DNA of 64,000 bases from Secundilactobacillus mixtipabuli (GCF_002217925.1 NZ_BCMF01000007.1:1-64000); one strand, 5' to 3'. Counted from the first letter of the stretch, positions 22,853 to 32,946 are shown. Made by a program: numbers and translations. Notes: a model not told the origin generated them from the sequence alone.

Positions 22853-24838
22853 GTGCCGAGTAAAAAAGTAACTTATGATGATTCATCGATCCAGGTTCTA
22901 GAAGGACTTGAAGCCGTTCGAAAACGGCCAGGGATGTACATTGGTTCTACCGATGCTCGTGGATTACACCATTTAGTCTATGAAATCGTTGATAATGCCG
23001 TTGATGAAGCCTTAGCAGGCTACGGCGATGAAATCAGCGTCGTGATTGAAGCTGATAACAGTATCACGGTTACCGACCACGGTCGCGGGATGCCAGTGGG
23101 CATGCACGCCTCTGGCAAACCAACGCCTGAAGTAATTTTAACGGTCTTACATGCCGGGGGTAAATTCGGTCAAGGCGGCTACAAAACCTCTGGGGGGCTT
23201 CACGGTGTGGGCGCCAGTGTGGTTAACGCGTTATCTTCAGAATTAACCGTTAACATTGTGCGTGACGGTAAAATGTATGAACAAAAATTTGAAGATGGCG
23301 GTCACCCTATCACGACCTTGGTCAAGAAGGGCAATACCCGTAAGCCAACGGGGACGATGATTCATTTCAAACCCGATAGTGCTATTTTTACGACCACTGT
23401 CTTTAACTTCAACACACTGTCTGAGCGGCTCCGGGAATCAGCCTTTCTGTTGAAGGGGGTTAAAATCACTTTAACGGATAAACGTAAGAATCAGGAACGT
23501 GAAGAAGTTTTCCACTATGAGGAAGGCATCAAGGAATTTGTCACGTATTTGAACGAAGACAAGGAAACCCTCGGTGACGTGATGTACTTTGACGGCAGTA
23601 AACAAGGCGTTGAAGTTGAAGTTGCTGCGCAGTATAACGACGGCTATTCGGAAACGGTACTGTCATTTGTCAATAACGTTCGGACACCTGATGGCGGGAC
23701 TCATGAAGCCGGTATGCGTAGTGCTTGGACCAAAGCGTTTAACGAATACGCCCGAAAAGTCGGTTTGCTAAAGGAAAAGGACAAGAACTTAGACGGTTCT
23801 GACGTTCGTGAAGGGTTATCCGCCGTCATTTCACTGCGGGTGCCTGAAGAAATCCTGCAGTTTGAAGGCCAGACCAAAGAAAAATTGGGGACACCTGAAG
23901 CACGCGCCATCGTTGATAACGTTGTCAGTGAACAACTGGGTTATTACTTGATGGAGAACGGCGAATTCGCGCAGATGCTGGTTCATAAATCATTGCGTGC
24001 CCGGACTGCCCGCGAAGCTGCTCGAAAGGCCCGTGACGAATCCCGTTCCGGCAAGAAACATAAGCGTAAAGAACGGCTGTTGTCAGGTAAATTAACGCCG
24101 GCTCAATCGAAAAACGCTGACAAGAATGAACTTTTCCTAGTCGAAGGTGATTCTGCCGGCGGTTCAGCTAAACAGGGCCGAAACCGTAAATTTCAGGCGA
24201 TCTTACCCTTGCGTGGTAAGGTTTTGAACACTGAAAAGGCTAAACTTGAAGACGTGATGAAAAACGAAGAACTAAACGCGATGATCTATACGATTGGTGC
24301 GGGTGTGGGTTCTGAATTTAATATTGAAGATGCTAATTATGACAAAATCATTATTATGACTGATGCCGATGATGATGGTGCGCATATTCAAATTTTACTG
24401 TTGACGTTCTTCTATAAGTACATGCGGCCAATGATTAATGCTGGTCGGGTCTATATTGCCTTACCACCGCTTTACATGATTCAAAAGGGCAGCGGTAAAA
24501 AGCAGGTTGATGAGTATGCGTGGACTGACGAAGAATTAGCCACGAAGACCAAGAATTTAAAGGGTTATAAACTTCAACGATTCAAGGGGCTTGGTGAAAT
24601 GGATGCTGAGCAGCTCTGGGAAACGACTATGAATCCGGACGGCCGGACATTAGTTCGGGTCCGAATCGACGATGCTGCATTGGCAGAACGGCGGGTGACG
24701 ACCCTCATGGGTGATAAAGTTGAGCCTAGACGTAAATGGATCGAAGAAAACGTTGCCTTTACTTTGGAAGAAGACGGCAGCATCCTCGATAGTACCCTTG
24801 CTAACGAAGCTCATCAGGAATCAGCCTCAACGAAATAG
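22853..24838 (+). CDS. parE: DNA topoisomerase IV subunit B
   Basis: 661 residues from GTG 22853 (AAAGGGG upstream; the frame goes back to 22835). GHKL ATPase domain with EIVDNAVDEAL, DHGRGMPVG and GLHGVGASVVNALS. TOPRIM domain with EGDSAGGSAKQGR, PLRGKVLN and TDADDDGAHI. LKGLGEMDAEQLWETTMNP near the C-terminus is the usual ParE/GyrB end. It decatenates replicated chromosomes together with ParC. Confidence 0.96.
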   Translation: MPSKKVTYDDSSIQVLEGLEAVRKRPGMYIGSTDARGLHHLVYEIVDNAVDEALAGYGDEISVVIEADNSITVTDHGRGMPVGMHASGKPTPEVILTVLHAGGKFGQGGYKTSGGLHGVGASVVNALSSELTVNIVRDGKMYEQKFEDGGHPITTLVKKGNTRKPTGTMIHFKPDSAIFTTTVFNFNTLSERLRESAFLLKGVKITLTDKRKNQEREEVFHYEEGIKEFVTYLNEDKETLGDVMYFDGSKQGVEVEVAAQYNDGYSETVLSFVNNVRTPDGGTHEAGMRSAWTKAFNEYARKVGLLKEKDKNLDGSDVREGLSAVISLRVPEEILQFEGQTKEKLGTPEARAIVDNVVSEQLGYYLMENGEFAQMLVHKSLRARTAREAARKARDESRSGKKHKRKERLLSGKLTPAQSKNADKNELFLVEGDSAGGSAKQGRNRKFQAILPLRGKVLNTEKAKLEDVMKNEELNAMIYTIGAGVGSEFNIEDANYDKIIIMTDADDDGAHIQILLLTFFYKYMRPMINAGRVYIALPPLYMIQKGSGKKQVDEYAWTDEELATKTKNLKGYKLQRFKGLGEMDAEQLWETTMNPDGRTLVRVRIDDAALAERRVTTLMGDKVEPRRKWIEENVAFTLEEDGSILDSTLANEAHQESASTK

Positions 24839-24858
24839 GTATGAAAGGAGTCCTTTGA

Positions 24859-27303
24859 GTGGCGGGAACTAAGATTCAAGAACTCACATTAGAAGAAGTT
24901 ATGAGTGACCGATTTGGTCGCTATTCAAAATCAATTATTCAAGAACGGGCGCTCCCAGATATTAGAGATGGCTTAAAACCCGTTCAACGGCGGATCCTAT
25001 TTGCAATGAATAAGGACGGCAACACCTATGACAAACCTTTCCGGAAGTCTGCCAAGGCTGTTGGTAATGTCATGGGTAACTTTCACCCCCATGGTGACAG
25101 TTCAATTTATGAAGCCTTAAACCGTATGAGCCAGGATTGGAAAGTCCGTGAACCGTTGATTGAAATGCACGGTAATAACGGTTCAATGGATGGTGATCCG
25201 CCTGCTGCCATGCGTTATACGGAAGCTCGTCTCAGTAAAATTGCGGGTGAAATGCTGCGTGATATCGATAAAGAAACCGTTGATATGGTTTTAAACTTCG
25301 ATGACACGGAGTATGAACCAACCGTTCTGCCAGCGAAATTTCCGAACCTGCTGGTGAATGGTGCAACTGGGATTTCCGCCGGTTACGCTACCGATATTCC
25401 ACCGCATAACTTGGGAGAAGTTATCGACGCACTGCTTTACCTGCTAGATCATCCAAAAGCGGATTTGGCACAATTAATGCAGTTTGTTAAGGGACCAGAT
25501 TTTCCCACCGGTGGTATCCTGCAGGGTCTGGATGGCATTAAAAAGGCTTATGAAACTGGTCGCGGCCGGGTTGTTGTCCGCGCTCGGACAGCGATTGAGG
25601 ATCTTCGTGGTAACAAACAACTGATTCGCGTCAGTGAGATCCCATACGAAGTGAACAAAGCTAACCTTGTTAAACGAATCGACGAACTGCGGTTAATGAA
25701 AAAAGTTGACGGCATTTCTGAAGTTCGTGATGAATCTGATCGTGATGGTCTTTCTATTGCCATTGAGCTTAAGCGAGATGTTGATGCAACAGGTATTTTG
25801 AATTACTTATTCAAGAATACCGATTTGCAGGTGACCTACAATTTCAACATGGTGGCCATTAACCATAAAAGGCCTGAACACGTTGGCCTTAAAACGATTT
25901 TGGCAGCTTACTTGGAACATCAGCAAGACGTGATTGCCAGACGGACAAAGTTTGATTTGGATAAAGCTGAAAAACGCCAACACATTGTTGAGGGTTTGAT
26001 TAAAGCTTTATCGATTCTAGATCAAGTGATTGCAACCATCCGGGCAAGCAAGAACCGTAAGGATGCCCGGGACAACTTGGTTGCCACCTATGATTTTTCT
26101 GAAGCACAGGCAGATGCCATTGTTGCTTTACAGCTTTATCGATTGACCAATACCGATGTAACGGCTTTAGAAAAAGAAGCAGCGGAACTTGCCAAAAATA
26201 TTGCGAGCTACAAAGAGGTCCTTGCTGATCCTAAAGCTTTGAATAAAGTTTTACGAAAAGAATTACGCGAGATCAATAAGCAGTATCGCAATGACCGGCG
26301 AACGGAAATTCAGGCAGAAATTACGCCTTTGAAGATTGCCACCAAAGTCATGGTACCTGATGAAGACGTGGTTGTCCTGGTCAGCCGTGACGGCTACTTG
26401 AAACGCAGTGGCGTCCGCTCCTACAATGCTTCTGATCCGGAAGATAACGGCTTGAAAGCTGAAGATTATCCAATCTTTACGGAAAAGCTGAGCACGCTGG
26501 ACCATTTATTCATGTTTACGAACAAAGGTAATTTAATTTACCGGCCAGTCCATGAAATTACTGATGCGCGTTGGAAAGATACGGGTGAACATATTTCTCA
26601 AACGATTGGTCTGGCTGATGATGAAGAAATCATCGCTACTTTTGCCTTCAAATCACTTAAGGCTCCCGGCGAGTTCTTAATTGCAACGGACGATGGCTAT
26701 ATTAAACGGACAGCGTTTGATAGTTTGCTACCGGGCCGAACCTATAAGTCCAGTGCCAAAGTCTTTGAAAAATTGAAGTCAGATACGGCCAAGGTTGTGA
26801 ACGTGACTTACCTGGCCAAACCAGCTAAAGCATCAATTTTGCTGATGTCTCGATTCGGTTTAGCTTTACGTTACGATCTAGCGGAAGTTTCCGTTAATGG
26901 TGCCAGAACGACAGGGGTCCGCTCCATGAATCTCGGCGAAGGCGATTCAGTCGTTGATCTGCAGCTTGTGAACGGCGACGACACAGTCGCTTTAATTACC
27001 CAACGTGGTGCTTTCAAGAAGATGCCAGCCAGTGATTTGCCAGTTACTAGTCGGGCACGGAAGGGTGTTTTAGTGCTGCATGCGCTTAAATCCAAGCCAC
27101 ATGAAGTGGTTGATTTCATTAAATTAGCCGACCCTTCGTCGCCGTTAGAGGTCATTACTGACAGACGCCGGTTGCACGATATTTTACCCGCTGAGCACCC
27201 AATGAATAATCGCTATTCCAATGGCTCGTTTGTGATTGATACTGAGTCGGAGGGAATTCCAGAAGTGTTACGTAATAAGCCAACTATTTTAACTTTGTCT
27301 TAA
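24859..27303 (+). CDS. parC: DNA topoisomerase IV subunit A
   Basis: 814 residues from GTG 24859, with AAAGGAG upstream and 20 bp after parE. Winged-helix domain with RALPDIRDGLKPVQRRILFA, the catalytic tyrosine in PPAAMRYTEARLSK, a coiled coil around residues 360-490 and a six-bladed C-terminal propeller (blade repeats such as LSRDGYLKRS and ATDDGYIKRT). The quinolone-region residues around GDSSIYE are normal (Ser and Glu present). It forms the ParC2E2 enzyme. Confidence 0.96.
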   Translation: MAGTKIQELTLEEVMSDRFGRYSKSIIQERALPDIRDGLKPVQRRILFAMNKDGNTYDKPFRKSAKAVGNVMGNFHPHGDSSIYEALNRMSQDWKVREPLIEMHGNNGSMDGDPPAAMRYTEARLSKIAGEMLRDIDKETVDMVLNFDDTEYEPTVLPAKFPNLLVNGATGISAGYATDIPPHNLGEVIDALLYLLDHPKADLAQLMQFVKGPDFPTGGILQGLDGIKKAYETGRGRVVVRARTAIEDLRGNKQLIRVSEIPYEVNKANLVKRIDELRLMKKVDGISEVRDESDRDGLSIAIELKRDVDATGILNYLFKNTDLQVTYNFNMVAINHKRPEHVGLKTILAAYLEHQQDVIARRTKFDLDKAEKRQHIVEGLIKALSILDQVIATIRASKNRKDARDNLVATYDFSEAQADAIVALQLYRLTNTDVTALEKEAAELAKNIASYKEVLADPKALNKVLRKELREINKQYRNDRRTEIQAEITPLKIATKVMVPDEDVVVLVSRDGYLKRSGVRSYNASDPEDNGLKAEDYPIFTEKLSTLDHLFMFTNKGNLIYRPVHEITDARWKDTGEHISQTIGLADDEEIIATFAFKSLKAPGEFLIATDDGYIKRTAFDSLLPGRTYKSSAKVFEKLKSDTAKVVNVTYLAKPAKASILLMSRFGLALRYDLAEVSVNGARTTGVRSMNLGEGDSVVDLQLVNGDDTVALITQRGAFKKMPASDLPVTSRARKGVLVLHALKSKPHEVVDFIKLADPSSPLEVITDRRRLHDILPAEHPMNNRYSNGSFVIDTESEGIPEVLRNKPTILTLS

Positions 27304-27417
27304 TTTTTATTAGTTTTTAGTTATTTTCGGATTACAATAATTGCGTATTTCGCCGAAGATGGTTATTATAGTTTTGATAACAAAACATTAAGGACAACCT
27401 ATTTAGGAGGCTCCCAC

Positions 27418-28377
27418 ATGAAAAGCAAGCAAGAAAGTATTTTTTCATCTAAGACGTTGACGTATTTTTTGCAACTGTCAGAAACGATGAACTATACGCA
27501 GGCTGCTCAGATTCTGGGCATTACGCAACCTGCATTAACGCAGCAAATCAAAAAACTTGAACGCACGGTTGGTGCACGGTTATTCTATTCTGTTGGTAAG
27601 AAGTTACGATTAACTGATGCTGGTTATACCATGCTAGACGCGACTCACCGCATTTACGACGTTTTAAATGACGCAGCTGATGAAATTCAGCAATCCACCA
27701 GTGCTACCCAAGGTGATATTAATATTGGGATGTTGGCATCGGTTGAAGATAGCGTTTTTGAAGATTTTATGATTCAGTCTTACCGGGAAAATCCGGACGT
27801 TAAGATTACACTGCACATGCTGACCCGTAAAGAGATCTGGGACAAGCTGGAAAATAATCAAATTGACTTAGCGATTATGTACTTACCAGATGAATCCATT
27901 AAAAACTGGAAGCCATATGAATCTAAGCGAATCATAAGTGATGACTTACTCTTTATTCACCATGATGAGAAACTCAGCAAGAAGAAGCGCATCAAGTTTG
28001 TTGACACACCAAATAAGCCGTGGGTCACATATCCTGGTGAATACTATTTGAACCACGTGATGCGTGAATCCTTTAAGAATGCGATGGTCGATCTCCCAAC
28101 GAGTATCGCGCAATTTACGACACCAAGTCAGTTGTTACGGTTCTCAGATGAAACGGGAGCTTATACGGCCTTACCTAATTCATTTGTCGTGGGACAAGGT
28201 GAACAGCCTGACACGTGGACGGCACGTTTCGAGCCAAACATTCGCTTCGAGTTGGCCTTTGTCTTCAGATCTGGTAAGGATAAGATTCCACGTATTGGTC
28301 ATTTCTTGGCTCAGTTTGATCAATACTTGAAAACCAAAGATTATTTGGCGCGTTTACAAGAAATTCAACAAAAATAA
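27418..28377 (+). CDS. LysR family transcriptional regulator
   Basis: 319 residues. N-terminal HTH: SETMNYTQAAQILGITQPAL followed by TQQIKKLERTVGARLFYSVG (about residues 20-60). The effector domain follows, with GDINIGMLASVEDSVFEDFM as the first beta-alpha unit. Ribosome site AGGAGG. No divergent partner: it stands alone between parC and ppaC. Its target is unknown. Confidence 0.88.
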   Translation: MKSKQESIFSSKTLTYFLQLSETMNYTQAAQILGITQPALTQQIKKLERTVGARLFYSVGKKLRLTDAGYTMLDATHRIYDVLNDAADEIQQSTSATQGDINIGMLASVEDSVFEDFMIQSYRENPDVKITLHMLTRKEIWDKLENNQIDLAIMYLPDESIKNWKPYESKRIISDDLLFIHHDEKLSKKKRIKFVDTPNKPWVTYPGEYYLNHVMRESFKNAMVDLPTSIAQFTTPSQLLRFSDETGAYTALPNSFVVGQGEQPDTWTARFEPNIRFELAFVFRSGKDKIPRIGHFLAQFDQYLKTKDYLARLQEIQQK

Positions 28378-28428
28378 TAGTATGATTAGTGATATAAAAA
28401 TAAAAATGGTATGAGGAGCGATTAGTTT

Positions 28429-29358
28429 ATGTCAAAAGAACTTGTTTTTGGACACAAGAGTCCGGATACTGATGCTATTGTTGCCGCTATGGCATACGCA
28501 TATTTACAATCAAAATTAGGCTATGATGTTGAAGCCGTTGCACTTGGCGAACCTAATATGGAAACCAGCTTTGTTTTGAAGCACTTTGGTGTTGCTGCAC
28601 CACGTGTTGTCAAGACGGTTTCTAACGAAGTTGATTCGGTTATGTTAGTTGACCACAACGAACCACAGCAAAGTGCCGACGATATTGACAAAGTCACTGT
28701 CACTCACGTGGTTGATCACCACCGGATCAACGGTTTTAATACCGCTGCACCATTGTATTACCGTGCAGAACCCGTTGGCTGTGTCAGCACCATCATCACC
28801 AACTTGTTTGCTGAAAACAAGATTGATATTCCAGCTCAATTAGCTGGTTTGATGCTGTCAGCAATTATTTCTGACACACTGCTATTAAAGTCACCAACCA
28901 CAACTGATAAAGACCGCGAAGCAGTCAAAGCACTGGCTGAAATTGCTGACGTTGATTACGAAAGTTATGGTATCGAAATGCTCAAGGCCGGTACTAACTT
29001 ATCAGCTAAGAGTGACGCTGAATTAGTTTCAGCCGATGCTAAGTCATTTACTATGGGTGGCAAGAGCATCCGCATCGACCAAATCAACACTGTTGACTTA
29101 AACGATGTCATCAGTCGTGAAGACGGTATTAAGAAAGCAATGAACGATGAAGCGGCCGAAAAGGGTTACGACTTGTTCTTAGTTTTGGCAACAAACGTTT
29201 TGGACAGCAATTCCGAATTATTCGTTGTTGGTGAACCAAAAGACGTTGTTGAAAAAGCCTTTAACACAACTTTGAAAGATGATCGTGCTAACTTGCCTGG
29301 TGTTGTTTCACGTAAAAAGCAAGTGGTTCCACCATTGCAGAACGCTTTTGAAGCTTAA
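28429..29358 (+). CDS. ppaC: manganese-dependent inorganic pyrophosphatase
   Basis: 309 residues, family II (DHH) pyrophosphatase. Metal ligands are visible in [10 protein letters not shown] (His9, Asp13, Asp15), VDHNEP and [11 protein letters not shown] (the DHH motif); [10 protein letters not shown] near the end binds pyrophosphate. It hydrolyses PPi in the cytosol. Ribosome site GAGGAG. Codon use is strongly biased, as for a highly expressed gene. Confidence 0.96.
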   Translation: MSKELVFGHKSPDTDAIVAAMAYAYLQSKLGYDVEAVALGEPNMETSFVLKHFGVAAPRVVKTVSNEVDSVMLVDHNEPQQSADDIDKVTVTHVVDHHRINGFNTAAPLYYRAEPVGCVSTIITNLFAENKIDIPAQLAGLMLSAIISDTLLLKSPTTTDKDREAVKALAEIADVDYESYGIEMLKAGTNLSAKSDAELVSADAKSFTMGGKSIRIDQINTVDLNDVISREDGIKKAMNDEAAEKGYDLFLVLATNVLDSNSELFVVGEPKDVVEKAFNTTLKDDRANLPGVVSRKKQVVPPLQNAFEA

Positions 29359-29373
29359 TCATTAATGATCGTT

Positions 29374-29412
29374 AAAGAAGCAATCCGCGAGATAGCGAAT
29401 TGCTTCTTTTTT
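29374..29412 (+). terminator. terminator of ppaC
   Basis: AAAGAAGCAAT / ATTGCTTCTTT around a GC-containing loop, with a T run. Confidence 0.85.
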
Positions 29413-29511
29413 CATTGTGAGCAGTTATTTTTACCTAAAATCAAGCCAACCTGTTGACAATGTCAAGCTAATCTTGTTTAATGCAGGTGTAGCAAAAATA
29501 TCAGTTTGTGG

Positions 29512-29588
29512 TCTGGGGTGCTGTTTGATCAGCTGAGACATACCCAAGGAACCTGACGCAGTTAGTACTGCCGTAGGGAGCACCATTT
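29512..29588 (+). promoter_or_regulatory. TPP riboswitch (THI element)
   Basis: The conserved boxes are present in order: GGGGTGCT (P1/P2), CAGCTGAGA, ATACCCAAGGAACCTGA, GTTAGTACTGCCGTAGGGA, and closing AGCACC (29579-29584), which pairs with GGTGCT (29517-29522). It binds thiamine pyrophosphate and, given the terminator at 29621-29650, switches the operon off when TPP is plentiful. Confidence 0.95.
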
Positions 29589-29620
29589 CTTTTAGTCGAA
29601 ATTAACTTCAATTGACTAAC

Positions 29621-29650
29621 AGCCCACTCGCAATTCGAGTGGGCTGTTTT
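29621..29650 (+). terminator. riboswitch-controlled terminator
   Basis: AGCCCACTCG / CGAGTGGGCT, a perfect 10-bp stem with a CAATT loop, then GTTTT. It lies 33 nt after the aptamer and 69 nt before tenA, as the expression platform of an OFF switch. Confidence 0.88.
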
Positions 29651-29718
29651 CGTAGAATCAAAGAGGATTCTCAGCCGATTTAACCGCCACTGACCCCAAA
29701 CAAAAAGGGGTGTTTTAC

Positions 29719-30438
29719 GTGTCATTTTCACAAGAATTAATTGAAGCAGGTCAGCCATATTTGATTGCTAATCAGCAACATCCATTCATTCAATCCGTCC
29801 TCCACAATCAGGTGGATGCTAAAGCCTTGGCTTACTACATTCAACAAGACTTGCAGTATGCAAACGCTGAAACCATTGTCCAAACCGCTTTGGTTGCCAA
29901 CAGCGAAACGGTTGCTGACCAACAATTGTTCGCTGATCAGCTCAGCCGGCATTTAAAATCAGTTAGCGCACTGTTTCAGCAGCTATCACAAAATAACCAT
30001 AATGACTGGTCACAGCAGCAAAAAGCAACCGTTCAGCCAGTCACTTTTTTGTATCGACAGCATATTTTGTCACCCTTACCCTCTGCCAATTTGCTGGCTA
30101 TCCTAACACCGTTTGAGGCTGGTATCTGGCTCTATGTGGAGCTGGGGAAGTTTTTGAGTCAAAGCGATCAAGTGCGTCAGGATAACCCGTTTTACCCGTG
30201 GGTCGATGACTTGCAACACGGTGAGTTTGCTGGTGAAGATGGGATTTCAAATCAGTTTATGGCCGTCATTGACCGTGAAGCTGCTAAGGCGAGTGATCAG
30301 CAATTAGCCGTGGCTAAAGAAGCGTTTCTTAGAAGCAGTCTCTTTGAGTGGTATTTCTGGGATGCTGCCTTTAAACAGATTACTTGGGAAAATTGGACAG
30401 CATCTGCACTTGATGGACAGGCAGGTGATCTCTTATGA
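29719..30438 (+). CDS. tenA: TenA-family protein (thiaminase II-like) without any cysteine
   Basis: 239 residues from GTG 29719 (AAAAGGGG 8 nt upstream). TenA fold features: HPFIQSVLHNQVDAKALAYYIQQDLQYANA at the N-terminus (here given as two overlapping helices HPFIQSVLHN and ALAYYIQQDL), LTPFEAGIWLYVELGKFL in the middle and FEWYFWDAAFKQITW at the end. Classical TenA has a catalytic Cys in the PC-W-Y-E segment; here that place reads TPFEAGIWLYVE and the whole protein has no Cys. It may belong to the Cys-less TenA_E-like type acting on other pyrimidine salvage products. Overlaps the next gene by ATGA. Confidence 0.82.
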   Translation: MSFSQELIEAGQPYLIANQQHPFIQSVLHNQVDAKALAYYIQQDLQYANAETIVQTALVANSETVADQQLFADQLSRHLKSVSALFQQLSQNNHNDWSQQQKATVQPVTFLYRQHILSPLPSANLLAILTPFEAGIWLYVELGKFLSQSDQVRQDNPFYPWVDDLQHGEFAGEDGISNQFMAVIDREAAKASDQQLAVAKEAFLRSSLFEWYFWDAAFKQITWENWTASALDGQAGDLL

Positions 30439-31031
30439 GGAAAGCAACTCGCTGGGACATCAGAGCCATTATTTTAGTCACTTTGATTGGTATATTTTGC
30501 GGAATCATCTACACCTACGTGGTTAACCTCTTTTATAACCTGGTTAAAGTAGCCGTCACGCCAACGGGTCTTGGTCCAGTAGTCGATAGTGCCTTTGCCG
30601 GCCTTTGGTTTATAGCAGCACCATTATCAATGTATTTTGTGCCTAAGATTGGTGCTGGGGTAATTGGTGAAACGTTAGCAGCAGTGGTGGAAATGTTTCT
30701 GGGCGGCCAATGGGGTGCAATGACTTTGTTGTACGGTATCGTTCAGGGTGCTGGTAATGAAGTGGGCTTTTTCCCCAATCCCCGTAAGTACGAACGTTTT
30801 AGCTGGTCTAGCTGTTTGTGGGGCGCCTTTGGAGCCAGCATTGCGGCGTTTATCTATAACTACTTTGTCTATGGCTATCAGCAGTTTAAACCGGGTCTAT
30901 TAGCCTTAGTTTTAATTGTGAATATTGCTTCGGCTTTGCTGTTTGACGGTGTAATGGTCAAGCTGATCACACTTCGCTTTGATGCCATGCAGCAGCATCA
31001 TACAACTGACAAAACCAACGTGACTGAATAA
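30435..31031 (+). CDS. YkoE-like substrate-binding (S) component of an ECF transporter
   Basis: 198 residues with five or six membrane helices. The start WDIRAIILVTLIGIFCGIIY and GLWFIAAPLSMYFVPKIGAG, with GETLAAVVEMFLGGQWG, match YkoE, the S-component for hydroxymethylpyrimidine or related thiamine precursors. The energizing module (ykoDC/EcfAAT) is not adjacent, so it must use the shared group II ECF module encoded elsewhere. The riboswitch supports a thiamine-related ligand. Confidence 0.82.
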   Translation: MRKATRWDIRAIILVTLIGIFCGIIYTYVVNLFYNLVKVAVTPTGLGPVVDSAFAGLWFIAAPLSMYFVPKIGAGVIGETLAAVVEMFLGGQWGAMTLLYGIVQGAGNEVGFFPNPRKYERFSWSSCLWGAFGASIAAFIYNYFVYGYQQFKPGLLALVLIVNIASALLFDGVMVKLITLRFDAMQQHHTTDKTNVTE

Positions 31032-31053
31032 TCGGGAAAGGTAGGTAATTTCG

Positions 31054-32343
31054 ATGAGTAAAAAAATGCACTTAGCAACTGTTTTGTTTAGTTCGGGTCA
31101 CCATGGTGCTGCTTGGCGGCGGCCAAATTCGACCATCACACAAGTTGGCGATTATCAATATTGGCAGCATTTAGGCCAATTAGCTGAGAAGGGGCGGTTC
31201 GATGCCATCTTCTTTGCTGACGGTCAGTCCATCATGGGCGGTTACTACGGCGGGGTTTCTTACTATCTAGAACCAATCACGTGTATGACCGCCATTGCGA
31301 CCGCAACAGAACACGTTGGGCTGGTACCGACAATTTCGTCAACACTATATGATCCCTACAATGCTGCCAGACTGATCAGCAGCCTCAATCACATTAGCCA
31401 TGGTCGGGCAGGGGTAAATATTGTTACCTCAATGTTTGATGAAGAAGCACAAAATCACGGTTTCGACAAACTGCCCAATCACGCAGACCGATACCGGAGA
31501 GCTGATGAATTTATTCAAACTTTAAACGAGTTGTGGGCGTCATTTCCGGAGTCAGCCATTATTAATGATGCTGAACACGACCGTTGGTTAGATACCAGTC
31601 AAATTCGGTCGATCAACCATCACGGTGAATTTTACAATGTTCGTGGCCCGCTAAATATCCCAACTTCGGCGACTAACAAACCAGTTATTTTTCAAGCTGG
31701 CCAATCAGACCAGGGAAAGGAGCTGGGCGCCAAGTATGCTGAAGCCATTTACTCAGTTGCCTGGGATCAAGCCGAATCGCAAGTGTATTATGATGATGTT
31801 AAGCAGCGGGCAAAGCGTTACGGTCGAGCAGGGGATGTGCCAGTTATTTTACCCGGATTAGTGCCATACGTTGGTAAAACCTATGAGGAAGCTGCAGCGA
31901 AACAAAAAGCATTAGACGATCAGCTCCCAATTGCTGATTCGGTAGCCCAATTAAGCGACTTTTTAAATCTGCCTGTAGCCGATTGGCCACTAGATGATCC
32001 TGTTCCACCATTACCAGAAATTGCGGATTTTCCAGGGCCTAAGGGACGGTTTGAAGTCATTAAGCGAATTGTTGAAACAGAACAGCCAACCGTTCGTCAG
32101 TTACTCCAGAGGTTAGCTTGTGCTGGTGGGCATGCTACGATCGTTGGTTCTGCTGAAGAAGTTGCTGACATGATGCAAGATTGGTTTGAAAATGGGGTAG
32201 CTGATGGTTTTAACTTGATGTTTCCAACTTATCCCGAAAGCATGGCAGGTTTTGTTGAACTGGTGGTGCCAATTCTTCAGGAACGGGGACTGTTACGAAC
32301 TGATTATGAACAATCAAGCTTACGTGGTAACTTAAATAGTTGA
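31054..32343 (+). CDS. LLM-class flavin-dependent monooxygenase (NtaA/DszA/SnaA type)
   Basis: 429 residues, luciferase-like TIM barrel. Characteristic stretches are the GAAWRRPNS start, EKGRFDAIFFADG, YLEPITCMTAIATATEHVGL, HGRAGVNIVTS (here SHGRAGVNIVTS), FQAGQSDQGKELGAKYAEAI and VGSAEEVADMMQDWFE. Such enzymes oxidize sulfur or nitrogen compounds with FMNH2 from a partner reductase. It is the third gene of the TPP-riboswitch operon, 22 bp after ykoE, so a substrate related to damaged thiamine, thiazole or pyrimidine is plausible but inferred. Confidence 0.85.
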   Translation: MSKKMHLATVLFSSGHHGAAWRRPNSTITQVGDYQYWQHLGQLAEKGRFDAIFFADGQSIMGGYYGGVSYYLEPITCMTAIATATEHVGLVPTISSTLYDPYNAARLISSLNHISHGRAGVNIVTSMFDEEAQNHGFDKLPNHADRYRRADEFIQTLNELWASFPESAIINDAEHDRWLDTSQIRSINHHGEFYNVRGPLNIPTSATNKPVIFQAGQSDQGKELGAKYAEAIYSVAWDQAESQVYYDDVKQRAKRYGRAGDVPVILPGLVPYVGKTYEEAAAKQKALDDQLPIADSVAQLSDFLNLPVADWPLDDPVPPLPEIADFPGPKGRFEVIKRIVETEQPTVRQLLQRLACAGGHATIVGSAEEVADMMQDWFENGVADGFNLMFPTYPESMAGFVELVVPILQERGLLRTDYEQSSLRGNLNS

Positions 32344-32361
32344 GTTAAATTAAAAAATCGG

Positions 32362-32408
32362 AGCCAGCTGATCAATGCCCATGAAATACATTGATCAGCT
32401 GGCTTTTA
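32362..32408 (+). terminator. terminator of the thiamine-salvage operon
   Basis: A 16-bp perfect stem (32362-32377 with 32389-32404; core AGCCAGCTGATC) and TTTT. Confidence 0.9.
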
Positions 32409-32508
32409 AGGTTAGGAGCCTAATTCTTGCTAAAAAAAGGTGAATGATCTACAATTTGAATTGTACACAATCTAATATAATAATTGAATAGTCAAGGAGT
32501 TGGCAAAA

Positions 32509-32946
32509 ATGAAAAAAGACGATCAAAAGTTACGGGAACAATTATCTCAAACGGCCTACGAAGTAACACAAAATGCCGCTACTGAAGCACCATTCAGCGG
32601 CAAATATGATCAGTTCGACCAACCCGGAATTTACGTTGATGTTGTGAGCGGCGAGCCGTTGTTTAGTTCATTGGATAAATACGATGCTGGTTGTGGCTGG
32701 CCGTCATTTACCAAACCGATTGACAAACAATCAGTTAAACGCCATTTAGATACGTCACATGGCATGTACCGGACAGAAGTGCGATCGGCAGATGCAGCAT
32801 CACATTTAGGCCACGTTTTTACTGATGGTCCACAGAATGCTGGCGGTTTAAGGTATTGTATCAATAGTGCTGCTTTAAAGTTTGTACCGGCAAGTCAGCT
32901 GATAGAAGCTGGTTATGGTCAATATAAATCGCTATTTGAGGCATAA
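32509..32946 (+). CDS. msrB: peptide methionine-R-sulfoxide reductase
   Basis: 145 residues from ATG 32509, with AAGGAG 10 nt upstream; TTG 32500 in the same frame is too close to that site. SelR domain: [57 protein letters not shown] and [14 protein letters not shown], in which the Cys is the nucleophile. It repairs R-methionine sulfoxide in proteins. The zinc CxxC pairs found in some MsrBs are missing. Confidence 0.95.
   Translation: MKKDDQKLREQLSQTAYEVTQNAATEAPFSGKYDQFDQPGIYVDVVSGEPLFSSLDKYDAGCGWPSFTKPIDKQSVKRHLDTSHGMYRTEVRSADAASHLGHVFTDGPQNAGGLRYCINSAALKFVPASQLIEAGYGQYKSLFEA

Noticed and set aside
25040-25260. Quinolone-resistance change in parC
   Set aside because: The Ser and Glu of the GDSSIYE segment are the usual susceptible residues.
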